Program-made: the position numbers and the translations under genes
The notes under the pieces: generated by a model
Told to the model about the DNA's origin: nothing
Seen by the model: only the letters and a program-made list of their open reading frames with translations
Databases searched by the model: none
DNA from: an uncultured Pseudomonadales bacterium
Lineage (GTDB): Bacteria > Pseudomonadota > Gammaproteobacteria > Pseudomonadales > Porticoccaceae
NCBI GenBank assembly: GCA_937998635.1
Contig: CALLDA010000156.1
Coordinates: forward strand, 1 to 5,898
Direction: 5' to 3'
Length of the DNA stretch: 5,898 nucleotides
Shown: in pieces, positions 1 through 5,486 of the stretch
Layout: each line of letters opens with the position of its first letter
Numbering within the stretch: the first letter of the stretch is position 1

Positions 1-590
1 TCGACACAGCTCCCAACTGTCAACAGACCATGGTTTTGCAATATGCAGGCTTTGTTCTGGCCCAGAGCAGCGCCGATGCGTCGTCCTTCATCAGCATCAA
101 GTACCACGCCAGTAAAATCATCGAACAGTGCGTGGTCCTTATAAAAGGCACAAGCATCCTGTGTCAGTGGATCCAGCTCACGGCCTAAGGATGACCAGCT
201 TTTACCGTAAACCGAATGGGCGTGGGCGGCGGCGATAACGTCTGGCCGGGCAGCGTGAATATTGCCGTGAATGGTAAAAGCTGCGCCGTTGAGCATGCCT
301 TCACCTTCGACAACATCACCTTTGTGATTGACCAGCAGTAACTGGGACATTTTGATTTGTTTAAAGGACACCCCAAAAGGGTTAACCCAGAAATGGTCGG
401 GGTATTCTGGGTCGCGTACAGTGATATGCCCGGCAGCACCTTCATCAAAACCCAGCTTGCCAAACAAACGGAACCCTGCGGTCAGCCGTTTTTTTCGGTG
501 CAGACGTTCGCCCTCGACCGTATCAAAAGTTTCGGGCCGAAGGCCTTCACCGGTTTGAGACATAATGACATCGTATGCAGGTTTGTTCAT
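1..590 (-). CDS. Class II aldolase/adducin-family protein (partial, C-terminus outside window)
   Basis: Reading leftward from ATG at 590-588, an uninterrupted frame of 196 codons runs to the window edge. The start follows GGAGAGG with good spacing. The product fits the class II aldolase/adducin N-terminal domain: GHITVRDP (54-61), WVNPFG (68-73), IHGNIHAARPDV (107-118), the metal-ligand pair H123-A-H125, and QNHG with the third His at 187. These three histidines normally bind a divalent metal. The catalytic Glu of fuculose-phosphate aldolase (E73) aligns by spacing from the RPD motif with Ala104, so classical aldol cleavage of a sugar phosphate is doubtful. This matches a broad subgroup of cytosolic proteins annotated only as class II aldolase/adducin family; the substrate is unknown. 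The family usually has about 240-260 residues, so roughly a quarter is missing. A 20-bp palindrome lies 85 bp upstream. Family assignment is secure, function is not. Confidence 0.9.
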   Translation of the reverse strand, partial: MNKPAYDVIMSQTGEGLRPETFDTVEGERLHRKKRLTAGFRLFGKLGFDEGAAGHITVRDPEYPDHFWVNPFGVSFKQIKMSQLLLVNHKGDVVEGEGMLNGAAFTIHGNIHAARPDVIAAAHAHSVYGKSWSSLGRELDPLTQDACAFYKDHALFDDFTGVVLDADEGRRIGAALGQNKACILQNHGLLTVGSCV

Positions 591-993
591 GGGCCTCTCC
601 CAGTAGAGATTTGAGTTAAGCGTAGCACAAAGTTGAGCTGCCGCCCGGAGCTGTCGGTACGTATTTTATTTAAGATTGGTCGTTATAACGACCAAGCCGT
701 CCAACTGAGGTGCCCTTGCTAGAAGTCACGCTATGTAACTGCATTGTGGGCACTCCCGCTGACCTTTCCACGCGCTTTAGCATCAAAACTGCGATGAGAT
801 TTGTTCACTGCACCTTGCTCGTTCGACAAAGTCAGTATCCTCACATGTTGGTACACTATCCGTTTAGTTCGCCCGATTCACAGTGTTAACTAAGCAGGTA
901 CAAAACTTAACTACTAGAAAGTGCGACGGACTAAAGCGATCCAGGCATATTCAATGCTCCCTTTATTCAAATCTCTAAACGGAAAATAGCACG
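591..993. other. 403-bp divergent intergenic region
   Basis: The region separates the minus-strand aldolase-family gene from the plus-strand antiporter gene. Apart from the palindrome at 676-695 it holds no convincing gene. A 31-codon frame at 794-889 has no ribosome site and no recognisable product. The 7-mer TTAACTA occurs at 886-892 and 907-913, 21 bp apart, which could be a paired binding site but may be chance. No strong sigma-70 promoter for the antiporter was found; CATATT at 946-951 is the best -10-like hexamer and lacks a good -35 partner. The region must carry the promoters of both genes. Confidence 0.6.
676..695. promoter_or_regulatory. Perfect 20-bp palindrome, probable repressor operator
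   Basis: TTGGTCGTTATAACGACCAA is a perfect inverted repeat with no spacer, centred between 685 and 686. The half-site length and uninterrupted dyad are typical of operators for dimeric TetR-like repressors (inference). Its left edge lies 85 bp before the aldolase-family start codon. On the minus strand its TTGGTC end could act as a -35 element, 17 bp from a weak TAAATA, so binding would cover the promoter. The antiporter start is about 300 bp away, making the aldolase-family gene the likelier target. No regulator gene for it is in the window. There is no T-run beside it, which argues against a terminator. Confidence 0.6.
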
Positions 994-2247
994 ATGCGTT
1001 TATTCGACATTATCGCCATCCTGATTAGCCTGTCGGCTGTTTTTAGCTGGGTTAATCATCGTTTCTTCAAACTGCCGACGGTGATCGGGCTGATGCTGAC
1101 GGCTTTGATTATGTCCCTGGTCCTGCAGTTGCCACTGCCCTTTTTTGCGGGCCTTGAAGTCCAGGCAGCGGGGATGCTTGCCCATATCGATTTCGACGAG
1201 ACCTTGCTACATGGCATGTTGAGTTTTCTACTCTTTGCCGGGGCCCTGCACGTTAATCTTAACGATCTGGCCAAACAGCGCTGGGTGATAGGCATTCTGG
1301 CGACCTTTGGTGTGGTTGGCGCCACGTTTGTTATCGGCGGTGGCGCTTACTGGCTGTTCGCCTGGCTGGGACTCGATGTGCCGCTGATCTATTGCCTGCT
1401 GTTTGGCGCGTTAATATCGCCCACCGATCCCATCGCGGTGTTGGGTATTCTCAAAAGCGTCGGTGCGCCGAAAACCCTGGAAACCAAAATTGTTGGCGAG
1501 TCGCTGTTTAACGACGGCGTCGCGGTGGTGGTGTTCCTGGTGTTGGCCGAAATCGCGCTGGGTGATGTGGAAGTGACCGTCGTTTCGATTGCCACATTGT
1601 TTTTGCAGGAGGCCATCGGTGGTCTGATTTTTGGTCTAGCTGCGGGTAGCCTGGCTTTTTATATGCTCAAGCGTGTCGATAATTATCAGGTAGAGGTGCT
1701 AATTACCCTGGCGCTGGTTACCGGTGGTTATGCTGTGGCTGAACATTTCCATCTCTCGGCACCCATAGCCATCGTGGTGGCGGGCTTATTGATCGGTAAT
1801 CATGGTCGGCAGTCGGCGATGTCGGAGCAGACCACCGAGCATCTGGATACCTTCTGGGAGCTGGTCGATGAGGTGCTTAACGCGGTGCTTTTTGTGCTTA
1901 TCGGATTAGAGTTGCTGGTAATTTCTTTACGTGGTGACTACTTGCTGGCTGGGGTATTGGCGATTCCTCTGATATTGGTTGTACGTGTGCTAAGTGTAGG
2001 TTTACCAATTACGGTGATGCGGCGTTTTCGTGAATTTTCGCCGGGTGTTGTGACGATTCTCACCTGGGCGGGATTACGGGGTGGCATCTCCGTGGCACTA
2101 GCGCTGTCGCTACCTGGTGGCGAGACGCGAGACCTGTTAGTGACGGCCACTTATGTGGTCGTCGTGTTTTCCATTCTTGTGCAGGGTCTGAGTTTAGGGT
2201 CGGTGGTGCGACGACTGGCCGGCCCGAAACAGGATTCCGCAGTTTAA
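994..2247 (+). CDS. NhaP-type (CPA1 family) Na+/H+ antiporter
   Basis: This 417-residue inner-membrane protein is hydrophobic throughout, with about 12-13 candidate transmembrane segments. It should exchange cytoplasmic Na+ (or K+) for external H+, serving pH and salt homeostasis. Diagnostic CPA1 motifs are present: SPTDPIAV at 142-149 (T144, D145 in the unwound helix), GESLFNDG at 168-175 (N173 and D174, the ND pair marking electroneutral NhaP-type exchangers as opposed to the DD pair of NhaA), and the late GLRGG motif at 360-364 with R362 matching the conserved helix-XI arginine. The C-terminus stops soon after the last membrane segment, with no TrkA-C or cyclic-nucleotide-binding domain, so this is a short form. 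ATG at 994 follows a modest GGAAAA site (981-986); the N-terminus is already a membrane helix, supporting this start. It is monocistronic and converges on the DUF2889 gene. Ion preference cannot be read from sequence. Confidence 0.93.
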   Translation: MRLFDIIAILISLSAVFSWVNHRFFKLPTVIGLMLTALIMSLVLQLPLPFFAGLEVQAAGMLAHIDFDETLLHGMLSFLLFAGALHVNLNDLAKQRWVIGILATFGVVGATFVIGGGAYWLFAWLGLDVPLIYCLLFGALISPTDPIAVLGILKSVGAPKTLETKIVGESLFNDGVAVVVFLVLAEIALGDVEVTVVSIATLFLQEAIGGLIFGLAAGSLAFYMLKRVDNYQVEVLITLALVTGGYAVAEHFHLSAPIAIVVAGLLIGNHGRQSAMSEQTTEHLDTFWELVDEVLNAVLFVLIGLELLVISLRGDYLLAGVLAIPLILVVRVLSVGLPITVMRRFREFSPGVVTILTWAGLRGGISVALALSLPGGETRDLLVTATYVVVVFSILVQGLSLGSVVRRLAGPKQDSAV

Positions 2248-2290
2248 GCGGCGCTCATTGCTGCCATCTACGTACCATCTGCTATCGGGT

Positions 2291-2896
2291 TTATGATTCT
2301 GCGATTTTCTCTTTATCGCCACCCGTAAAATGCAGAGGATAAACCTCCTCCACCGCAGGGCTATCGCTGCGCCAGGTGTGGCAGGAGTTTAAGACGAAGG
2401 GTTTTTGAGTTGGGTCTGGCTCAACATTGGCATAGACATCAGGGCATTTCTCCCGCGCCATTTCTTTCACGGCCGGAGACGCAGTGGTCTGAAAGGCAAC
2501 GGTGGCGATGGGGCCAAGCAATTCAACTAAATGGGTGCAGCCTTTGATGCCGCCCAACAGTTCTTTGACCTTGCGATTCCAGCCAGGGCCGATACGTAGA
2601 CCGATCAACTGCTGATAATTATCCAGTACTTCATGGCAGACCTGATGGGGCTGATCATCCATCGTCGTAGCGACGGCATGGACAGTGAACTCATGATCAA
2701 TGGTCAGCCGCAAACCCATATTGTGAATGGGTATGCCGGGATCAAGCAGACCTCGCCAGCGATTATCGACCACATAGGTTTTGGTATCGACAATCATCGC
2801 CTCGATATCCCACATGCCATCATCGCGCAGATAGCCCTGGCAGTTGATGGCGCGGTTGTGTAAGTGAGTACGTGGCGCAGGTGCAGGAAAAGGCAT
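2291..2896 (-). CDS. DUF2889 domain-containing protein
   Basis: A 201-residue protein of unknown function, recognised as DUF2889 by its conserved blocks: NRAINCQGYLRDDGMWDIE (14-32), PIHNMGLRLTID (56-67), LIGLRIGPGW (97-106), GCTHLVELL (119-127) and a C-terminal segment with SCHTW (171-175) before a short charged tail. No signal peptide or membrane segment is seen, so it is probably cytosolic. Conserved Cys and His (C19, H58, C120, H122, C172, H173) could bind a metal or cofactor, but this is speculation. The frame is open further upstream, to an ATG at 2989. I choose the ATG at 2896 because AAGGAAG precedes it with 6-nt spacing and because the family's conserved RxxxCxGYLRDDG block starts close to it; the extra 31 residues look like translated leader. 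A plausible promoter lies at 2961-2989. It lies downstream of, and on the same strand as, the cysteine-rich gene. Confidence 0.88.
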   Translation of the reverse strand: MPFPAPAPRTHLHNRAINCQGYLRDDGMWDIEAMIVDTKTYVVDNRWRGLLDPGIPIHNMGLRLTIDHEFTVHAVATTMDDQPHQVCHEVLDNYQQLIGLRIGPGWNRKVKELLGGIKGCTHLVELLGPIATVAFQTTASPAVKEMAREKCPDVYANVEPDPTQKPFVLNSCHTWRSDSPAVEEVYPLHFTGGDKEKIAES

Positions 2897-2902
2897 TGAT
2901 GG

Positions 2903-2909
2903 CTTCCTT
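2903..2909 (-). promoter_or_regulatory. Ribosome binding site fixing the DUF2889 start
   Basis: On the minus strand this reads AAGGAAG, 6 nt before the ATG at 2896-2894. It is a strong Shine-Dalgarno match and decides in favour of the 201-residue product over the 232-residue reading from 2989. Confidence 0.75.
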
Positions 2910-2960
2910 TGGGTCTGGATTAGTTGGATAGAGCGAACGAGAGTTTGCGAAAGGGGCGAC

Positions 2961-2989
2961 AAGATACTAGTGCTACTGGCTTTCTGCAA
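2961..2989 (-). promoter_or_regulatory. Possible sigma-70 promoter for the DUF2889 gene
   Basis: On the minus strand TTGCAG (2989-2984) is followed, after exactly 17 bp, by TATCTT (2966-2961). Matches to consensus are 3/6 and 4/6. Transcription would begin near 2954 and give a leader of roughly 58 nt. The elements overlap the longer open frame that starts at 2989, which is consistent with that extension being untranslated. Consensus matching alone is weak evidence. Confidence 0.35.
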
Positions 2990-3019
2990 ATATGGTCGAT
3001 GCCAAACTTAGGCCTAATC

Positions 3020-3232
3020 TTAATTACAACAGGAACTACCGAGCTGGATAGGTGGGCAATTTACCGTGCCGTAGGAGCAATAAACACAGCAATGCCCAGC
3101 CTTTGGATGGAGGAGGGTATGACAGGATTCGCACTCATAGAACCACTGGCAATAATCCCTCGGCATGGTTTCTGTCTTGCTATAAGCACATTTAGGGCAG
3201 GTAATGACCGATTGGGAAATTAATTCAGGCAT
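3020..3232 (-). CDS. Small cysteine-rich GDCCVxC-type domain protein
   Basis: This 70-residue protein contains 11 cysteines. Its layout is C12-PK-C15, C28, C34-ES-C37, then GHCCVYCSYG (46-55) and CPPIQ (59-63), ending GSSCCN. The last two blocks match the small GDCCVxC domain proteins, some of which are selenoproteins elsewhere; here Asp of GDCC is His47 and no in-frame TGA interrupts the frame. The paired CxxC motifs suggest binding of zinc or another soft metal; function in the family is not established. No signal peptide is visible, so it is probably cytosolic. ATG at 3232 is the only plausible start because an in-frame TGA lies three codons upstream; the ribosome site before it is weak. 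It lies between the GST and DUF2889 genes on the same strand, with gaps of 161 and 123 bp, so co-transcription is possible but unproven. Confidence 0.82.
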   Translation of the reverse strand: MPELISQSVITCPKCAYSKTETMPRDYCQWFYECESCHTLLHPKAGHCCVYCSYGTVNCPPIQLGSSCCN

Positions 3233-3393
3233 GCTTATTCATTCTTTACTTTAATTTTTACTTGCGAGTGTAACTGATGTTGGGATAACTGATGGTGAGG
3301 CTTCTAGTGTGCTCAGTATAGTTTGATCCGACGATAGACGTTTAGCTGATGAGTCTTTAGTTGCCAGGATATAAGTCGTTAAAACGTCGCCAC
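3233..3393. other. Intergenic region between GST and cysteine-rich genes
   Basis: This AT-rich 161-bp spacer carries the TAACTGATG repeats. No coding frame and no stable hairpin with a T-run was found, so neither a GST-gene terminator nor a clear promoter for the cysteine-rich gene can be assigned. Confidence 0.5.
3271..3294. repeat. Short direct repeat TAACTGATG upstream of the cysteine-rich gene
   Basis: TAACTGATG occurs at 3271-3279 and again at 3286-3294, a 15-bp period. A third near copy, TAGCTGATG (8/9), lies at 3343-3351. All are within 120 bp upstream of the GDCCVxC-type start codon and could be activator or repressor sites. Nine-base matches in AT-rich intergenic DNA can also arise by chance. 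Confidence 0.3.
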
Positions 3394-4002
3394 TCACATA
3401 TTTATGCCAGTCTGGAAAGCAGGGCGCTTCTCAAGTCGATTGATATAGTCATGTAAATTATTCATGTCATCGCCCACACAGCCCAGGCGGCGGCTCATGT
3501 AGCAGGCATGGCCGAGCATAATGTCGGCCCCAGTAAAATTACCTGTCAGGTAATCTTTGCCTTTGAGCGCCTCGTTAACTGGGCTTAAGGCTTTCGTTAG
3601 CAAACGCTGGGCCTGGGTGAGAGCCTCTTTGTTTTGTTTCTCTGGGGGTAACAAAATAGTTTGCACCACAATCGTATTCACGGGGGGCATGACCATGCCT
3701 TCGCAATAATGAAACCACTGTAAATACTCGGGGAACTGAGCTGAATCAACGGCAGGCTTTAGCCCACCATCTGAGTGGCGAGCAATCAGATATTCAACAA
3801 TAGCGCCTGATTCATAGATTGTAATATCACCATCCTCTAAAACGGGTACCCGCCCCAGAGGATGCCTGGCTCGATGTTGTTCCGATTTTAGATCAGCGGG
3901 ATTAAAGGCCATTTTGTTGATCTGGTAATCTAAACCTAATTCTTCGAGTAACCAGACGATGCGGCCCGCTCGCGAGTTCGGTGCGTGGTGTAGTTTAAGC
4001 AT
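3394..4002 (-). CDS. Glutathione S-transferase family protein
   Basis: A 202-residue cytosolic protein with the two-domain GST plan. The N-terminal thioredoxin-like domain (about 1-76) has the opening strand LKLHHAP, the N9-S10-R11 region where a catalytic Ser or neighbouring residue usually activates glutathione, the cis-proline motif RVPVLED (51-57, P53) and the glutathione gamma-glutamyl-binding pair E64-S65 in YESGAIVEYL. The helical C-terminal domain (about 88-202) contains the N-capping motif FTGADIMLG (156-164, T157 and D160) and the terminal RLEKRPAFQ segment. It is expected to conjugate glutathione to an electrophile or isomerise a bound substrate; the substrate is unknown. ACGGAGAA precedes the ATG at good distance. 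It is transcribed divergently from an HxlR regulator, which makes it a candidate target of that regulator (inference). Confidence 0.93.
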   Translation of the reverse strand: MLKLHHAPNSRAGRIVWLLEELGLDYQINKMAFNPADLKSEQHRARHPLGRVPVLEDGDITIYESGAIVEYLIARHSDGGLKPAVDSAQFPEYLQWFHYCEGMVMPPVNTIVVQTILLPPEKQNKEALTQAQRLLTKALSPVNEALKGKDYLTGNFTGADIMLGHACYMSRRLGCVGDDMNNLHDYINRLEKRPAFQTGINM

Positions 4003-4054
4003 GGTGTTCTCCGTTTTTCATTAGTCTGGCCGCATCTGCGTCGATTAGCTTCTC

Positions 4055-4064
4055 TAAGCGCTTA
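4055..4064. repeat. 10-bp palindrome TAAGCGCTTA in the GST leader
   Basis: This perfect palindrome lies just inside the predicted transcription start of the GST gene, 53 bp before its ATG. It could be an operator half of a larger site or a small leader hairpin. At 10 bp it is short enough to be chance. Confidence 0.25.
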
Positions 4065-4074
4065 AGTCTGTCAT

Positions 4075-4104
4075 TTTATCAGCCAATACAACCCCTACTT
4101 TCAA
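4075..4104 (-). promoter_or_regulatory. Possible sigma-70 promoter for the GST gene
   Basis: On the minus strand TTGAAA (4104-4099, 5/6 of the -35 consensus) is followed after 18 bp by GATAAA (4080-4075, 4/6 of the -10 consensus). Transcription would start near 4068 and give a leader of about 66 nt. It sits back to back with the regulator's predicted promoter, about 14 bp apart, so one bound regulator could affect both. Confidence 0.4.
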
Positions 4105-4117
4105 TATGGAACTGGTT

Positions 4118-4146
4118 TTGCCTACATATAACGATGGTTGCATAAT
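4118..4146 (+). promoter_or_regulatory. Probable sigma-70 promoter for the HxlR-SDR-crotonase genes
   Basis: TTGCCT (4118-4123, 4/6) and CATAAT (4141-4146, 5/6) are separated by the ideal 17 bp. Transcription would begin near 4153, leaving a leader of only about 20 nt before the ATG at 4172. The -10 hexamer overlaps the left arm of the inverted repeat at 4134-4173. TATAAC at 4127-4132 is an alternative -10 but lacks a suitable -35. Confidence 0.45.
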
Positions 4147-4173
4147 AAAACCTTGTAGTTAGAATGCAACCAT
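4134..4173. promoter_or_regulatory. Perfect 10-bp inverted repeat spanning promoter and start codon, likely HxlR operator
   Basis: ATGGTTGCAT (4134-4143) and ATGCAACCAT (4164-4173) are perfect reverse complements separated by 20 bp, so arm centres are 30 bp apart, about three helical turns on the same face of DNA. The left arm overlaps the predicted -10 element; the right arm runs into the ATG of the HxlR gene. This placement fits autorepression by the encoded winged-helix regulator (inference). As RNA the arms could also pair and hide the start codon, but the left arm lies upstream of the predicted transcript start, which favours the DNA-operator reading. Confidence 0.55.
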
Positions 4174-4648
4174 GAAAAACAGTAATTTTGACTATATGAA
4201 TTGTTCCCTCGCACAAACCCTGTCAGTGATCGGTGAGCATTGGTCGCTACTGATCATTCGTGACGTATTTATGGGTTTGCGGAGATTCAGTGAGTTTCAA
4301 AAAGATTTGGGTATTGCCAAAAACATACTCAGCGAAAGATTAAAACGTTTGGTGGCAGAAGGTATTTTGGAAAAGACTAAAGGCGAGGCAGGATTCTCTG
4401 AATACCGTCTCACCGAAAAAGGACTGGCCTTGCAGCCTGTTTTATTGTCGATGACGCACTGGGGTGATCAATACAAACCGGCTAAAAAAGGTAAGCGTCT
4501 GGTGTTTGTAGACCGTGCCAGTGGCAAGCCCATCCAGAGGATGGCGGTCAGAAGCCATGATGGTCGAAAGCTACACGCAAAAGAAGTTAAAGCAAAACGT
4601 GGTTCGGGCTATGCTTCTGAACGCCTCGATGTGCCACTGGCTGAATGA
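4172..4648 (+). CDS. HxlR-family winged helix-turn-helix transcriptional regulator
   Basis: This 158-residue DNA-binding protein has the HxlR core: NCSLAQTLSVIGEHWSLLIIRDVFMGLRRFSEFQ (10-43), the recognition-helix region ILSERLKRLVAEGILEK (52-68), a wing at about 69-79 and YRLTEKGLALQPVL (78-91). It is expected to act as a dimer. The only cysteine, C11, is at the position used for thiol or electrophile sensing in several relatives (YodB, HypR, QorR), so redox sensing is possible but unproven. After W97 comes a basic tail of about 60 residues (many K and R), longer than minimal HxlR proteins of about 110 residues. No clear Shine-Dalgarno sequence precedes ATG 4172; M9 (4196) is an alternative start that also lacks one. 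An inverted repeat overlaps its promoter and start. The SDR gene follows after 23 bp, probably in one transcript. Confidence 0.92.
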   Translation: MKNSNFDYMNCSLAQTLSVIGEHWSLLIIRDVFMGLRRFSEFQKDLGIAKNILSERLKRLVAEGILEKTKGEAGFSEYRLTEKGLALQPVLLSMTHWGDQYKPAKKGKRLVFVDRASGKPIQRMAVRSHDGRKLHAKEVKAKRGSGYASERLDVPLAE

Positions 4649-4671
4649 ATGTACTGCAAGGACAATAAAAC

Positions 4672-5406
4672 ATGAACAAGCCCATCGCGTTTATCGCCGG
4701 AGCTGGAGATTACATCGGTAGCGCAGTCGCAAAAAAGTTTGCCAGAGAGGGTTATCTAGTGTGCCTGGCTCGCCGCAATGGAGAAAAACTGGAACCGGTG
4801 ATAAATGAGATCCTGGCGGAGGGAGGCGAAGCCTACGGCTATGCCATGGATGCCCGGGATGAAGATGCCGTTATAGACTGTTTTGCCAGTATAGAAAACA
4901 CTCATGGTCCGATCAGCTTTGTGCTGCACAATATTGGTGGCAACGTAAATTTCCCGATACAGGAAACCACCGCCAGGGTATTTCGAAAAGTTTGGGAAAT
5001 GGCTTGTTTGTCAGGTTTTCTCGTGGGCCGGGAGGCTGCCAAATATATGGTCCCGCGTTCGAGCGGGTCGATTTTTTTTACAGGGGCGACCGCGAGCATT
5101 CGTGGGGGCAGTGGTTATGCTGCATTTGCAGCTGGTAAATTTGGTCTGCGCGCACTGGCACAAAGCATGGCTCGTGAACTGGGCCCGGACAATATTCACG
5201 TCGCCCACTTGCTGATCGACGCCGGGGTTGATACCGCATTTGTTAGAGAGCGGATGATTGCATCCGGACAAGATCCCGATAGTTTGCCGACTGACACATT
5301 AATGAATCCTGCATCCATCGGTGACACCTACTGGTTTTTACATGGGCAGAGCAAAGATGCCTGGACATTTGAGCTAGATTTACGACCCTTCGCAGAGAAA
5401 TTTTAA
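4672..5406 (+). CDS. SDR-family protein with Phe replacing the catalytic Tyr
   Basis: A 244-residue Rossmann-fold protein of usual SDR length. The dinucleotide-binding motif is GAGDYIG (10-16), a variant of TGxxxGIG; the second-strand segment CLARRNGEKL (31-40) has basic residues that would favour NADPH; D60 fits the adenine-ring Asp; HNIGGN (86-91) replaces NNAG. The active-site region reads FTGATASIRGGSGYAAFAAGKFGLRALAQSMARELGP. S142 and K156 are present, but the Tyr expected four residues before K156 is F152; Y149 is out of register. The C-terminal AWTFELDLRPF (230-240) typifies an SDR subgroup often annotated only as SDR oxidoreductase, in which this Phe seems usual (from memory). Ordinary alcohol/ketone reduction is therefore doubtful. 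AAGGA (4658-4662) lies 9 nt before the ATG. It sits 23 bp after the regulator and 80 bp before the crotonase gene, suggesting a shared pathway. Confidence 0.92.
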   Translation: MNKPIAFIAGAGDYIGSAVAKKFAREGYLVCLARRNGEKLEPVINEILAEGGEAYGYAMDARDEDAVIDCFASIENTHGPISFVLHNIGGNVNFPIQETTARVFRKVWEMACLSGFLVGREAAKYMVPRSSGSIFFTGATASIRGGSGYAAFAAGKFGLRALAQSMARELGPDNIHVAHLLIDAGVDTAFVRERMIASGQDPDSLPTDTLMNPASIGDTYWFLHGQSKDAWTFELDLRPFAEKF

Positions 5407-5486
5407 TACGTCCAAAGGGTTACTTTAATAATCACCACCTATTAAGAAAGTGGAACAACTTAACAAAACAAGGCTGGAGAGTCCTT
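5407..5486 (+). other. 80-bp spacer between SDR and crotonase genes
   Basis: No T-rich-tailed hairpin is visible; the only dyad is a 4-bp CCAC/GTGG. Read-through from the SDR gene is therefore likely, although the AT-rich TTTAATAAT stretch could host a weak internal promoter. The crotonase ribosome site GGAG (5476-5479) lies at its end. Confidence 0.45.

Noticed and set aside
185..614. Several frames of 76-92 codons on both strands over the aldolase-family gene
   Set aside because: They overlap the clear class II aldolase-like frame, which has a good ribosome site and conserved motifs.
794..889. 31-codon plus-strand frame in the intergenic region
   Set aside because: No ribosome site before it, no recognisable motif, and a frame this short is expected by chance.
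2237..2251. CCGC/GCGG dyad at the end of the antiporter gene as a terminator
   Set aside because: Only a 4-bp stem and no T-run follows; not enough for an intrinsic terminator.
2924..3223. 99-codon plus-strand frame opposite the cysteine-rich gene
   Set aside because: The minus strand encodes a recognisable GDCCVxC-type protein with conserved cysteine spacing; the plus frame has no family features and is its antisense shadow.
3020..3232. Possible selenoprotein reading of the GDCCVxC-type gene
   Set aside because: All conserved positions are cysteine codons, the frame ends in TAA, and no in-frame TGA needs recoding.
4165..4176. Three-codon minimal frame (ATG CAA CCA TGA) overlapping the HxlR start
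   Set aside because: It is a by-product of the inverted-repeat arm and has no ribosome site; a leader-peptide role is not supported.
5434..5453. CCAC/GTGG dyad between SDR and crotonase genes as a terminator
   Set aside because: A 4-bp stem with a long AT-rich loop and no T-run; the genes more likely share a transcript.
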